From Citrobacter sp. 18056 (GTDB taxonomy: Bacteria > Pseudomonadota > Gammaproteobacteria > Enterobacterales > Enterobacteriaceae), in NCBI GenBank assembly GCA_902706235.1, contig CACSJR010000008.1, forward strand, positions 184,199 to 248,198: a DNA stretch of 64,000 bases. Reading direction: 5' to 3'. How positions within the stretch are numbered: position 1 is the first letter of the stretch; every line of letters begins with the position of its first letter. Positions 1 to 8,870 of this stretch are shown piece by piece. The position numbers and the translations under genes are program-made. Under the pieces are notes generated by a model. The model was not told the origin of the DNA. It made no database searches and saw nothing but the letters and a program-made list of their open reading frames with translations.

Positions 1-938
1 CCTATCCGTAAACCACGCGCCAGCTCCAGCAGACGCGTCATCAGCTGCGGGTGGACGTTTTCATGCACAAACAGTCGTGAACCGGCGATACACGCCTGGC
101 CACCTGAGCTAAAAATGCCATAGCAAATGCCCCGCGCCGCCTGCTCAATATCGGCATCTTCCAGCACGATGGTCGGTGATTTCCCCCCCAACTCCAGCGA
201 GGCCGGAATGAGTTTTTCCGCTGCCACGTGCGCCAGCCGACGTCCGGTGCTGGTGCCGCCGGTAAACGAGATTTTGCGCACCAGAGGATGACGAGCCAGC
301 GCGTCGCCAATCACCGACCCTTTCCCCGGCAGCACACTCAACAGCCCGGCGGGTAAACCGGCTTGTTCGAAGATCCGCGCCAGCTCCAGTGCCATCAGCG
401 GCGTCGCTTCCGCCGGTTTAAGGATCACCGCGTTACCGGCGGCGATCGCCGGTGCCACTTTTTGCATCTCGCTGGCGATCGGCGAGTTCCAGGGGGTGAT
501 CGCTGCCACGACGCCCAGCGGTTCGTAGCGACTCAGCGTCAGCAGATCCGCCTGACGCGGGGTGGGCAGCTCCCCTTCCAGCAGTTCGCAGGCGGCCGCA
601 AAATAACGGGCGCATCCCGCGGCGCTCATCACCAGCCCGCGCGTTTCCGCCAGTGGTTTACCGTTGTCCCGACTTTGCAACTGCGCCAGTTCATCGATAC
701 GGGATTCGATAATATCCGCCACCTTATGCAGGATTTTCGCCCGCAGGTGAGGCAGCATGTTGCGCCAGGCGGGTTCGCGCCAGGCGCGCTCCGCCGCCGT
801 AATCGCCTCCTGCAGATCGTCGAGACTCGCCGCATGTAGTGTGGCATTCACCGAACCATCAGCCGGAAAGTGGCTGTGCATCAGGTTGCCGCCCCCGTGA
901 CGCCAGTGGCCGCCGATAAAAATCGTTACTTCATCCAT
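1..938 (-). CDS. NAD(P)-dependent aldehyde dehydrogenase, partial (C-terminus beyond window)
   Basis: Oxidises an aldehyde to the acid, probably a late step of the catabolic pathway encoded upstream in the same operon. Translation from ATG at 938 gives about 312 residues before the left edge, so the last third of a typical ~480-residue enzyme is missing. Visible family marks are the ITPWNSP segment, the LELGGKSP segment with the general-base Glu, and GGQAC with the catalytic Cys. It starts 9 bases after the aspartate-dehydrogenase-like gene, so they are co-transcribed. The substrate cannot be deduced from the sequence. Confidence 0.9.
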   Translation of the reverse strand, partial: MDEVTIFIGGHWRHGGGNLMHSHFPADGSVNATLHAASLDDLQEAITAAERAWREPAWRNMLPHLRAKILHKVADIIESRIDELAQLQSRDNGKPLAETRGLVMSAAGCARYFAAACELLEGELPTPRQADLLTLSRYEPLGVVAAITPWNSPIASEMQKVAPAIAAGNAVILKPAEATPLMALELARIFEQAGLPAGLLSVLPGKGSVIGDALARHPLVRKISFTGGTSTGRRLAHVAAEKLIPASLELGGKSPTIVLEDADIEQAARGICYGIFSSGGQACIAGSRLFVHENVHPQLMTRLLELARGLRI

Positions 939-947
939 CGCAGCCTC

Positions 948-1718
948 TCAGCGTTGTGCCAGTTCACGGCAGGCGCGTACTGCGCTCAGCGCCGCCAGGG
1001 TGGAGGTTTTTGGGTTGCTGGCCAGCGGTAAGCCGCTCAGCTCCAGGTGGAATTCACCGAATCCCCCTTCGACATGGAGTGTGTGCGTGTTGCGTTGAGT
1101 CGCCGGGTCGACCATCAGCTGTACGCGGGTGTCGTCCATACCGACGCCGCCCAACGCTACCGTCGCCGCAACGTTGGCATTTGCCGGGAACAGTCGTGCC
1201 GCTTCACGGGCGCTGCCTTCAAAAAAGATTGTCGCTTCGCTGACCGTATTGAGGTTGATCAGCATTTCAGCGTAGCTACCGCGCCAGCTGGCAGGGCTTT
1301 TACGCGACTGGTAAGTCACCCGTTCGAGACCGCCCTCTTTCGCCGCTTCCAGCCCGTCGATACCGGCCACCGCCCCTGACAGCAGCGTCAACCTGCCACC
1401 TGCCTGCTGTAGGCGCTGTTCCAGTGCGCTATCGGCCAATGCTCCCGTGGAGACAACCGCCAGATGCCAGCCGCGCGCGAGAATGGCTTCAGCATAGTGC
1501 GCAACCGCTTGCTGGCTGGCGCACTCAAGGACCAAATCCGGGTTTTCCGTGCAGGTTTGCGGATCATCAAGCACCTTCACCGCATCACCGAAGCGGGTGC
1601 GGATCGTCGCATGATGCGCTTCACGCGCAACAATCCAGCCTAATGCCACCTGCGCCGGCAACCGCTCAATCACCGCCTGCGCCATGGCACCGTAGCCAAT
1701 CAGCATGATTTTTTTCAT
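948..1718 (-). CDS. L-aspartate dehydrogenase-like NAD(P) oxidoreductase (DUF108 family)
   Basis: 256 residues. The N-terminal Rossmann motif GYGAMA is at residues 8-13. The C-terminal part carries the NANVAATVALGGVG segment typical of L-aspartate dehydrogenase (NadX-type, EC 1.4.1.21). That family interconverts L-aspartate and oxaloacetate plus ammonia through iminoaspartate, and can feed NAD synthesis. No nadA or nadC is nearby; the gene sits between an SDR and an aldehyde dehydrogenase in an aromatic-type operon. A different amino-acid or imine substrate, or release of nitrogen from a nitrogenous substrate, is therefore plausible. Family assignment is good, role in this pathway is inference. 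Confidence 0.75.
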   Translation of the reverse strand: MKKIMLIGYGAMAQAVIERLPAQVALGWIVAREAHHATIRTRFGDAVKVLDDPQTCTENPDLVLECASQQAVAHYAEAILARGWHLAVVSTGALADSALEQRLQQAGGRLTLLSGAVAGIDGLEAAKEGGLERVTYQSRKSPASWRGSYAEMLINLNTVSEATIFFEGSAREAARLFPANANVAATVALGGVGMDDTRVQLMVDPATQRNTHTLHVEGGFGEFHLELSGLPLASNPKTSTLAALSAVRACRELAQR

Positions 1719-1727
1719 CTCCCCTCC

Positions 1728-2522
1728 TTACAGGTGACGGCAAAAACCGCCGGAGACATCCAGGGCCGCGCCGGTGGTAAACGACGCCAGCGGCGAAGCG
1801 AGGAACAGCAGCGCCTGTGCAGGCTCCTGCGGCTTACCGAGACGCGCCATCGGGATCCCGCGTTTCCGGGCAATATCCGCCGTCCACTCGGGCCAGGTCT
1901 GATTCTTGTCCGCGCGGTTTTCAAAACGTCGCTGCCACTGCCCGGACTCCACCATCCCCAACAGAATGGAGTTAACACGAATGCCTTTCCCCACCAGCTC
2001 TTTGGACAGCGTCAGCGTCATATTAAGCAGCGCCGCACGGGCGGCGGAGGTGGCAATCATGTGCTCTTCCGGCTGCAGCGCCAGCAGCGAATTGACGCAG
2101 GTAATGGAGGCAATATCCGATTGCTCCAGCTGCGGCTGGAAGGCCTTCACCGGGTTAATCACGCCAAACAGCTTCAGCTCCGCTTCGTGCAGCCACGCTT
2201 CGCGCGGAGTGTCGGCAAAATGCGCCACGTAGCCCTGCCCGGCGTTATTGATCAGCATGTCCGTACCGCCAAAACGGGTTGCCACCGCAGCGGCAAAGTC
2301 CTGTACCTCTTCTTCTTTCAGCACGTCGCAGCGATAAGAAAAGATATCCGCGCCGGGATACTCGTTTTGCAGTGCCGCTTGAGCGCTAGCCAGTCGGTCA
2401 GCGTTGCGGCCGCAGAAGGCGACTTTCGCCCCTTCACCCAGCAGCAGACGCAGCGTTTCAAAGCCGATCCCTGACGATCCTCCGGTGACTACCGCTACAC
2501 GTCCTTCAATTTGTGCATTCAT
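1728..2522 (-). CDS. short-chain dehydrogenase/reductase (SDR)
   Basis: 264 residues, classical SDR. The cofactor motif TGGSSGIG is near residues 13-20 and the NNAG motif near residue 91. The usual YxxxK catalytic pair is not obvious: the equivalent stretch reads around TSAARAALLNM, so the active-site Tyr appears to be replaced. The C-terminus is typical (LDVSGGF). Its start overlaps the end of the upstream hydrolase gene by 17 bases, suggesting translational coupling. It probably acts on a hydroxy or keto intermediate of the operon's pathway, if it is catalytic. Confidence 0.85.
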   Translation of the reverse strand: MNAQIEGRVAVVTGGSSGIGFETLRLLLGEGAKVAFCGRNADRLASAQAALQNEYPGADIFSYRCDVLKEEEVQDFAAAVATRFGGTDMLINNAGQGYVAHFADTPREAWLHEAELKLFGVINPVKAFQPQLEQSDIASITCVNSLLALQPEEHMIATSAARAALLNMTLTLSKELVGKGIRVNSILLGMVESGQWQRRFENRADKNQTWPEWTADIARKRGIPMARLGKPQEPAQALLFLASPLASFTTGAALDVSGGFCRHL

Positions 2523-3276
2523 CGCGCACCTCTTCCCCTACCCGTAAAAGCTGTTGATTAAAAAAAGTTTCGTTATCGAGATAGCTGGCATGTCCCGCAC
2601 GCGGGATCGGGGTGTATGGCATGCCATAACGCAGCGCCAGACCATGAACCCGTTCTGGCTGAGTAATTGCGTCCTGTTCGCCGCACCACAGCTCAAACCG
2701 GCCACGATAATCGCCCAGCCAGCGGTGAATATCGTCGTGCGCCAGCATCCATGCCGCAGCCAGATAGCCCTCGCGATGTAGCCTGCGCATGCCAGCGGCG
2801 ACAGTAGCGATGTCCGCCTCGTGCGCACACGGATGCAGCAGCCTCGCCGCCCGGGTTTGCGCCAGCACGTCCGTTCCCTGCGCCATCTGCTGCTGACGGT
2901 CCTGCCAGACTTTTTCCCGCTGTTCCGGCTCCGCCTGGCCGTAGCCCTGAGCGGCATCGGCTAAAATCAGGTGCAGCACACGCTGGGGATACTTTGCCGC
3001 AAAGGCGCTGGCAACCAGCGCGCCAAGGGAGTGTCCCACCAGCACCGCTTGCTGAACGCCTGCGCGGTCCAGCATCATCGCCAGTGCATCGGCATACTCG
3101 CCCGCATCAGCATGCTTACCCGGTAGCATCGGGCTTTCGCCATAACCGGGCATATCCCAGGCCAGCACACGGAAACCGGCCAGCCCCATCTGTTTATGCC
3201 AGGAGGCTGCACCGGAGCTGATACCGTGGAGCAACATCAGCGGTGTGCCATGCCCTTGTTCACGAAAACCCGTCAT
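2506..3276 (-). CDS. alpha/beta hydrolase
   Basis: 256 residues. Shows the HG oxyanion segment (LLHGISSG) near the N-terminus, the nucleophile elbow GHSLG with its Ser, and a C-terminal RAGHASYLDN segment with the likely catalytic His. In meta-cleavage pathways enzymes of this fold hydrolyse the C-C bond of the ring-fission product. The extradiol dioxygenase in the same operon supports that role, but an ester or lactone hydrolase is equally compatible. It lies 9 bases downstream of the cupin gene. Confidence 0.85.
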   Translation of the reverse strand: MTGFREQGHGTPLMLLHGISSGAASWHKQMGLAGFRVLAWDMPGYGESPMLPGKHADAGEYADALAMMLDRAGVQQAVLVGHSLGALVASAFAAKYPQRVLHLILADAAQGYGQAEPEQREKVWQDRQQQMAQGTDVLAQTRAARLLHPCAHEADIATVAAGMRRLHREGYLAAAWMLAHDDIHRWLGDYRGRFELWCGEQDAITQPERVHGLALRYGMPYTPIPRAGHASYLDNETFFNQQLLRVGEEVRDECTN

Positions 3277-3285
3277 ACCGCCTCC

Positions 3286-3816
3286 TTAATGACGTTTTAC
3301 TTTCGACAGAGGATGATCTTCCGGATAGGTTGGGATATTCGGCTTTCTGGTGCCCAGCATCACGCACATCAGCGCTTCCTCTTCACCGTGATTAAACAAC
3401 CCACGATAGACGCCCGCCGGTACAGAAATCAGGTCACGCTCACGCAGCACGGTTTCGGTATAGCGGTCACCGTCCTGAATCATCAGCGTTATCTGCCCTT
3501 TGAGCATGAAAAACACTTCTTCCACGTCATCATGCAGGTGCAGCGGCCCCTCGCATTTCGATGGCAGCACCATGGTGGAGAAAGTGAAATTATCTGCGGC
3601 GACGGTATTGGTGTCGCTGGCAACGCCAGTAGCACCGGTACCGATATAACGCATCTGGGCGCGACGATATTTAGGGTCAAAATCGGCCTGGAATTTCAGC
3701 GCATTCCAGTCATATTTACGTCCTTCAAAGCGCGCGATACGCGACTCCACCCACTCTTCCATCGTCAGATGCTCTGGTTTGATACCCTGTTTTGCAGTTA
3801 CGGTTGAATCAGTCAT
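3286..3816 (-). CDS. cupin-domain protein
   Basis: 176 residues with one cupin barrel. Motif 1 is HLHDDVEEVFFMLKG, giving the His-His-Glu metal set, and motif 2 contains GLFNHGEEEALM with the fourth ligand His. A metal-bound enzyme such as an isomerase, dioxygenase or decarboxylase of a ring-cleavage intermediate is likely, but the exact family was not recognised. Start ATG at 3816; 10 bases separate it from the upstream MFS gene. Confidence 0.75.
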   Translation of the reverse strand: MTDSTVTAKQGIKPEHLTMEEWVESRIARFEGRKYDWNALKFQADFDPKYRRAQMRYIGTGATGVASDTNTVAADNFTFSTMVLPSKCEGPLHLHDDVEEVFFMLKGQITLMIQDGDRYTETVLRERDLISVPAGVYRGLFNHGEEEALMCVMLGTRKPNIPTYPEDHPLSKVKRH

Positions 3817-3826
3817 CGTTTTATCC

Positions 3827-5083
3827 TCAGTAACGTCTCAGCAGCGGCAGTAACAGGACGCAGCCCACAGCCGCCATCACCGCCAGAAAAATCATCCCGG
3901 AATCCATGCTGTGGGTGAAGGCGATAAGCGCCCCCATCACCGCTGGCGACAGAGCGCCTGCAAAGTTTCCCAGCCCGTTGAAAATACCTCCCGCGGTGGC
4001 GCTGACCCGGGGATGAGTCGCCTTCGCCAGCAGCGCAAAGATGTTGGGTGCACCTGTGCCCCACATGAAGGTGCTAAAGCTCATCGCCGTAATGATCGTC
4101 AGCGGCGTACTCAAGTGCATCACGGCGACCAGACCCACGGCGGCCCCGGCCAACGAAATAAAGCAGGCGGCGGCACGTTTATCGACACGGTCAGAGAGCC
4201 AGGCGCCAATCACTTCGCCCACCAGCATGGCAATAAACGGCATCGACGACAGCCATCCGGCATGTTCCAGATGGATACCTTTGCCTTTGATCAGATAGCC
4301 AGGCAGCCAGCCGTTGATGCCCCACAGATAGGTCAGGAAGGCGATATTAAAAATGCAGATGAGCCAGAAATGGGGGCTCACAAACAGCTCGCGACGCGCG
4401 GCACGCCGCGCTTCCTGCGACACCTTCGCTCCGGCTGTTTTGTTCTCCAGTTGGATCCCGCGCAGCCCGATACGCACCAAAAACAGCACCGGAAGCGTCA
4501 GCATTGCCATCACAAAGAAGGTGCTCTGCCAGCCAAAGGTGTTGAGTAGCCATATCGACAGCGGAAACCCAATGGCTGCACCGACTGGCGTACCAAGTAG
4601 CCACAACATGGTCGCGCGCGCCTGTAGCCGCTGCGGAAAGGTATGGCGGACAACCGCGAACGCCAGCGGGAACAGCGGCCCTTCGGCGATGCCGAGCAAA
4701 ATGCGCAGGGTGACCATCGCCGTGTAGTTATGCGTGAAGCCCATCATCACCATTAAGAGGCACCACACCACCATCATCCCGGTGAGCAGGCGCAGCGGGG
4801 CGATACGATCACCTAATCCGCTCAGCAATACCGACGAAAAACCGTAGCTCAGCAAGAACGCACTCATCAGAATGCCGAGCCGCGTGGTGTCAAAATCAAT
4901 GCCCATCGCCTGCTGGAAATGGCTGTCGGAAAACAGTGCGGCAATGCTTATCTTGTCAAAAAACGCCAGCAGTACGCAGGCCAGCAATGACAACGGAATT
5001 GCCCAGCGGACCGCTTTTTCAGGCGTACGGACGCCCTCACCGCTTGCCTCGATCGGCGCGGCGTTTGTCTCTAATGTGGTCAT
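3827..5083 (-). CDS. MFS transporter, anion:cation symporter (ACS)-like
   Basis: 418 residues with about twelve hydrophobic segments. The MFS signature between TM2 and TM3 (GLGDRIAPLRLLTG) and the RILLGIAEGPLFP segment are characteristic of the ACS branch, which includes carboxylate and 4-hydroxyphenylacetate-type permeases. It probably imports an aromatic or carboxylate substrate of the operon at the inner membrane. It is related to the divergent MFS gene at 10,960, which shares the RIILGIAEGPLFS motif, so this cluster carries two importers. Confidence 0.85.
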   Translation of the reverse strand: MTTLETNAAPIEASGEGVRTPEKAVRWAIPLSLLACVLLAFFDKISIAALFSDSHFQQAMGIDFDTTRLGILMSAFLLSYGFSSVLLSGLGDRIAPLRLLTGMMVVWCLLMVMMGFTHNYTAMVTLRILLGIAEGPLFPLAFAVVRHTFPQRLQARATMLWLLGTPVGAAIGFPLSIWLLNTFGWQSTFFVMAMLTLPVLFLVRIGLRGIQLENKTAGAKVSQEARRAARRELFVSPHFWLICIFNIAFLTYLWGINGWLPGYLIKGKGIHLEHAGWLSSMPFIAMLVGEVIGAWLSDRVDKRAAACFISLAGAAVGLVAVMHLSTPLTIITAMSFSTFMWGTGAPNIFALLAKATHPRVSATAGGIFNGLGNFAGALSPAVMGALIAFTHSMDSGMIFLAVMAAVGCVLLLPLLRRY

Positions 5084-5109
5084 CTCTCCCCCTTAAGGGT
5101 GCGCGAGTG

Positions 5110-6306
5110 TTATCGCAATGACATCAGCGAAAAGGTCAGGTCATCGAGCGGTACGGCAGACAGATCCCGTCCTGCCGCCATCCAGCGCTTCGCCAGTTTG
5201 ACGGTCCGTGGGTCGTTAAACGCCACCAGTTGACTGAGGCGACCGTCAGCGTCTATCGAGAAAAATAGCGACCCTTTGGGATCCTCACGCACCACCGTCC
5301 GGCTGCCTGGTTGTGGGATCCCGAGGATCTGAATATTGTGCGCATATTGATCCGACCACAGCCACGGCGCTTCGTCATATCCCGCAGCCTGCGGATCCAG
5401 CATCGCTTTAGCCGTCGCGATTGCCTGGTTCTGGGCGAATGCCCACGACTGAATACACAGGCCATACTGGTGATGCTGAGCCACATCCCCCGCCGCGAAA
5501 ATAGCTGGATCGGTGGTCTGGCCTTGCGCATTAACGACGATCCCGCGCTCAACGGTCAGCCCCGCCTCATGCGCCAGCTCAAGATTGAGATCAACGCCAA
5601 TCCCTACCACCACCGCATCAAAAGTTTCACGCTGGCCGTCACAGTGGATAACCGGCAGACCATCACGCTCTTCCAGCTCAAGCGCGCCACAGCCACTGCG
5701 AATCTCAACGCCCTGTGCACGATGGACGCGTGCCAGTTCTTGCGACACGTCGCCGCTCACCGAGCGCATACACAGCGCCGGTTGCTGTTCAAATACGGTG
5801 ACGTCCACGCCGCTCTTTCGCGCTGATGCGGCAATTTCAAGACCAATCCAGCCGCCGCCAACAATCCCCAGCCGCGAGAGGGTTGTCAGCCGCTGTTTCA
5901 GACGCTGCGCATCCTGCCAGTGGCGCAGCGTGTAAACCTGCGGGTGTTTCGCCCATCCGTCGCCAGGCAAACGAGCCCGACCGCCGGTGGCAATCAGCAG
6001 CTTGTCGTAGCCGAGCCGCTCGCCATTACTCAGCCGTATGGTTTTTTCTTCACGATCAATGGATTCAGCGCGCAGAGGGCGATACCAGTTAAGGTTTAAC
6101 GCTTGCTGGGCCTCCTCGCTAAACAACCGTGGCAGCGCCGCTTCAACCTCCAGCAATGTCGCCTTTGACAGTGGAGGACGCTCATAGAAATCCCACGGCT
6201 CTTCAGCAATGACGCAAATTTCACCGTCGTAACCTTCGTCACGCAGCGTTTTCGCCGCCCAGCCGCCCGCCTGACCACCGCCGATAATCACTATCCGCGC
6301 CGTCAT
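5110..6306 (-). CDS. ferredoxin-NAD(P)+ reductase of a Rieske oxygenase system
   Basis: 398 residues. The FAD-binding GGGQAGG lies at residues 9-15 and an NAD-binding GGGWIGLEIA follows in the middle, as in HcaD/BphA4-type reductases. It transfers electrons from NAD(P)H to the Rieske ferredoxin encoded at the start of the operon. An upstream in-frame start at 6369 exists, but the ATG at 6306 begins exactly at the flavoprotein domain and overlaps the stop of the preceding VOC gene by 4 bases (ATGA), so it is preferred. Confidence 0.9.
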   Translation of the reverse strand: MTARIVIIGGGQAGGWAAKTLRDEGYDGEICVIAEEPWDFYERPPLSKATLLEVEAALPRLFSEEAQQALNLNWYRPLRAESIDREEKTIRLSNGERLGYDKLLIATGGRARLPGDGWAKHPQVYTLRHWQDAQRLKQRLTTLSRLGIVGGGWIGLEIAASARKSGVDVTVFEQQPALCMRSVSGDVSQELARVHRAQGVEIRSGCGALELEERDGLPVIHCDGQRETFDAVVVGIGVDLNLELAHEAGLTVERGIVVNAQGQTTDPAIFAAGDVAQHHQYGLCIQSWAFAQNQAIATAKAMLDPQAAGYDEAPWLWSDQYAHNIQILGIPQPGSRTVVREDPKGSLFFSIDADGRLSQLVAFNDPRTVKLAKRWMAAGRDLSAVPLDDLTFSLMSLR

Positions 6307-7229
6307 ACCGCCTCCGGTTTTTTCTGCTGACGACGGGTATCGTGGTCGATGCCGCCTTCCACCGCCCATTCGGTAAAGGAGACCAGCGAATGTTCCAGCT
6401 CGCGCGGCTGCCAGTTCTCGGTCAGGAAATCATCGTTGGTGTAGTACTCAAATGCGCCGCCAGTCGGGCTGTTGACGTACCAGAAATAGGCGGAAGAGAC
6501 CGGATGGCGACCCGGACCGATAAAGGTGCTCCAGGCGTTTTTGTTCATCGCAATACCGCCGCCAATCACTTCATGGATATCGCGCACGGTGAAGGCAACG
6601 TGATTAAGACCCCGCTTGCGGTTGGGTAACTGTAATAAAAAGAGGTTATGGTGACCGCCGCGCACACCACAGCGCAGGAATACCGCCCGGTTGATATAGC
6701 GATCTGAAACCTGGAAACCGAGCACTTCACGGTAGAACGTTTCAACCGCTGCCAGCTCTTCGACGAAAAACACCACATGACCGACGTTGATAGGCTGCGC
6801 ACGATCATAAACCGGACTTGGCGTATCAATTCGACGCACATCGCCCCACTGGTTAATCGGCTCGACGTTAAGCTCCACTGCGGTTTGTTGGCTAACCTGC
6901 ACCCGCAGCGTCATACCGTTCGGATCCTGACACTCCAGCGCGCCGTCTACCTCACGAAAAGCCGGCTGTTGTGCCAACTTAGGTCGCAGCGCATCCAGTG
7001 CCGCCTGGTCCGCTACGCCCCAGGTCATACGGCGTAACGTGTTGCCTGCTTCAAAGGCCGGCGGCAAGTCCGGGCTCTGAGTCGGGTTCAGCTCCACCCG
7101 CGCACCGCTTAGGGTCGTAAAGCGCTGGCCGCTGGCATCGCCCGCCAGGCCAAAATCACGCATAAATTTGGCGCAATGGCTCAGATCGTCGACACCAAAT
7201 TCCAGCTTTTCAATTCCGGTTACACTCAT
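6303..7229 (-). CDS. extradiol ring-cleavage dioxygenase-like VOC protein
   Basis: 308 residues with two VOC (glyoxalase-fold) halves. The C-terminal half holds the complete iron-ligand set of type I extradiol dioxygenases: H151 (in VGHVVFF), H210 (in LNHVAF) and E261 (in GGAFEYY). It should open a catechol-like ring next to the hydroxyl pair with O2. The N-terminal half is the non-catalytic repeat, as in BphC/CatE relatives. It is followed by the ferredoxin reductase with a 4-base overlap and lies 88 bases after the regulator gene. Confidence 0.85.
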   Translation of the reverse strand: MSVTGIEKLEFGVDDLSHCAKFMRDFGLAGDASGQRFTTLSGARVELNPTQSPDLPPAFEAGNTLRRMTWGVADQAALDALRPKLAQQPAFREVDGALECQDPNGMTLRVQVSQQTAVELNVEPINQWGDVRRIDTPSPVYDRAQPINVGHVVFFVEELAAVETFYREVLGFQVSDRYINRAVFLRCGVRGGHHNLFLLQLPNRKRGLNHVAFTVRDIHEVIGGGIAMNKNAWSTFIGPGRHPVSSAYFWYVNSPTGGAFEYYTNDDFLTENWQPRELEHSLVSFTEWAVEGGIDHDTRRQQKKPEAV

Positions 7230-7317
7230 TGTTCGTAGCCTCTTTACTGTTCTGTCGCCCAGATTTGGGCGTAAAACATGCCCGACGCAATCAAGCGCCT
7301 GCCATTAACGTATTGAT

Positions 7318-8106
7318 TTAACTGGCTTGTGACAGATACCCCAAAAAGCCAGAAATTTTGTCCGCCGCGATGCTGACGTCGTTTTGCAGCCGTTCCCTGT
7401 CGGTTTGCGGGATCTCATCCGATGGCACGAGAATGCTCACTACCGCCGCCACTCGACCGCTGCGATCGTAGACCGGGTAGACAATGGAAGAGATGCCATG
7501 ACGGTAGAAGGATTCACCAATCACATAGCCGCGCGCTTTATCCTGCTGCACCATCTGCCACAGCGTTTCACGGTCATGGAGTTGTCCCGGCGTGTTGCCT
7601 GGCAGTTGCTCATCAGGAAACAGCACTTCAAATTCGCTGCGTGAGACATCGGTCAGCAGCATGCGACCCAGCGACGTACAGTGAACCGGCAGACGCGTGC
7701 CAATACTGACCTGATTGATGCGTGAACCGGCGGCGCTGACGCGGGCGATGTAGATAATGTCCCGTCCATCTCGGATCGCCAGATGGCTGCTGCACTGACT
7801 GGTATCTCGCAGTTGCTCAATCACCGGCTGGCCGACCTGTGCCACATCCAGCGACGCAATGTACTCAAAACCAAGACGCAGCACGTTCATCCCAAGCGAG
7901 AAGGTGTTGGTGCGTGAATTACGCTCCAGAAACCCCATATACTCCAGCGTCTGCACCACGCGATAGGCGGTCGCTTTCGGCATATCGACCAGCCGGTGCA
8001 GCTCGGCAAAGGTCAGATCGCGATGTTGTTCGCCAAATGCCAGAAGCAGCTGTAGTCCTCGCTCCAGCCCCGGCACCAGGTATTTCACTTCCTGATCGTT
8101 TGCCAT
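7318..8106 (-). CDS. IclR-family transcriptional regulator
   Basis: 262 residues. The N-terminal winged helix (residues about 10-70, LTFAELHRLVDMPKATAYR) is followed by the IclR effector domain, with the conserved GESFYRHGISSIVYPVYD region. The ATG at 8106 is chosen because the protein then begins at the normal IclR N-terminus; an upstream extension to 8196 overlaps the SDR gene. It lies inside the operon it probably controls, between the SDR and the dioxygenase. Palindromes at 10,550, 10,820 and 10,867 are candidate operators. Confidence 0.9.
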   Translation of the reverse strand: MANDQEVKYLVPGLERGLQLLLAFGEQHRDLTFAELHRLVDMPKATAYRVVQTLEYMGFLERNSRTNTFSLGMNVLRLGFEYIASLDVAQVGQPVIEQLRDTSQCSSHLAIRDGRDIIYIARVSAAGSRINQVSIGTRLPVHCTSLGRMLLTDVSRSEFEVLFPDEQLPGNTPGQLHDRETLWQMVQQDKARGYVIGESFYRHGISSIVYPVYDRSGRVAAVVSILVPSDEIPQTDRERLQNDVSIAADKISGFLGYLSQAS

Positions 8107-8120
8107 ACCGCCTCGCTTTT

Positions 8121-8870
8121 TTAGTTGAAAACAAATCCGCCGTTGACCGGAATCAGCTGCCCGGTGATAAACCGCGACAGATCGCTTAACAGCCACACCA
8201 CACTGCCAGTAACATCTTCCGGCTGCTGAGCGCCGCTTAATGCACGACCATTTTCGTACAGCTGATGACGCTCGGCGGGAACATATTCCGTCGCCTCAAC
8301 GCGGGTCAGACCAGGGGCTATAGCATTGATACGGATACGCTTTTCGCCAAGCTCACGGGCCATTGAGCGGGTCATGGCGATCACTGCCCCTTTGCTGGCG
8401 ACATAGGCCATCAGCCGTGGTGCGCCCCACAATGCGGTATCGGAGGCGACGTTCACGATGCCTGCGCCTTCACGCAACAATGGCACCGCCGCCCGGGTCA
8501 CCAGCCAGGTGCCCTTGACGTTAACAGACATCACCCGATCCCACAGGCTCGGATCGTAATCGATCATATCTTTGCCGCCGACGCCAGTAGCCATCGCGGC
8601 GTTATTCACCAGACCATCGATCTTCCCCTGCTCGCCGATCGCGCGAAAAGCCTCGGTGATGGAGTGCGCATCAGCCAGATCGATAAACTGCGATTCGATG
8701 CGATAACCCTGCTCGCGCAGACGATGGGCGCTTTCCGCCAGCTCGCCCTGCAGAATGTCGCACATCACCACCTCAGCCCCCTGCTCTGCACAGGCTTTGG
8801 CAAAATGAAAGCCCAGGCCGCGCGCCGCACCAGTGACCACCAGACGCTTACCGTTTAACAGCCCGTTCAT
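8121..8870 (-). CDS. short-chain dehydrogenase, probable cis-dihydrodiol dehydrogenase
   Basis: 249 residues. TGAARGLG at residues 13-20, NNAA near residue 90, and the catalytic YVASK motif near residue 155 are present. The C-terminal FITGQLIPVNGGF is typical of the family. Directly downstream of the Rieske oxygenase (1-base overlap), this is the expected place for the enzyme that rearomatises a cis-dihydrodiol to a catechol with NAD+. The dihydrodiol role is inferred from context. Confidence 0.85.
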   Translation of the reverse strand: MNGLLNGKRLVVTGAARGLGFHFAKACAEQGAEVVMCDILQGELAESAHRLREQGYRIESQFIDLADAHSITEAFRAIGEQGKIDGLVNNAAMATGVGGKDMIDYDPSLWDRVMSVNVKGTWLVTRAAVPLLREGAGIVNVASDTALWGAPRLMAYVASKGAVIAMTRSMARELGEKRIRINAIAPGLTRVEATEYVPAERHQLYENGRALSGAQQPEDVTGSVVWLLSDLSRFITGQLIPVNGGFVFN

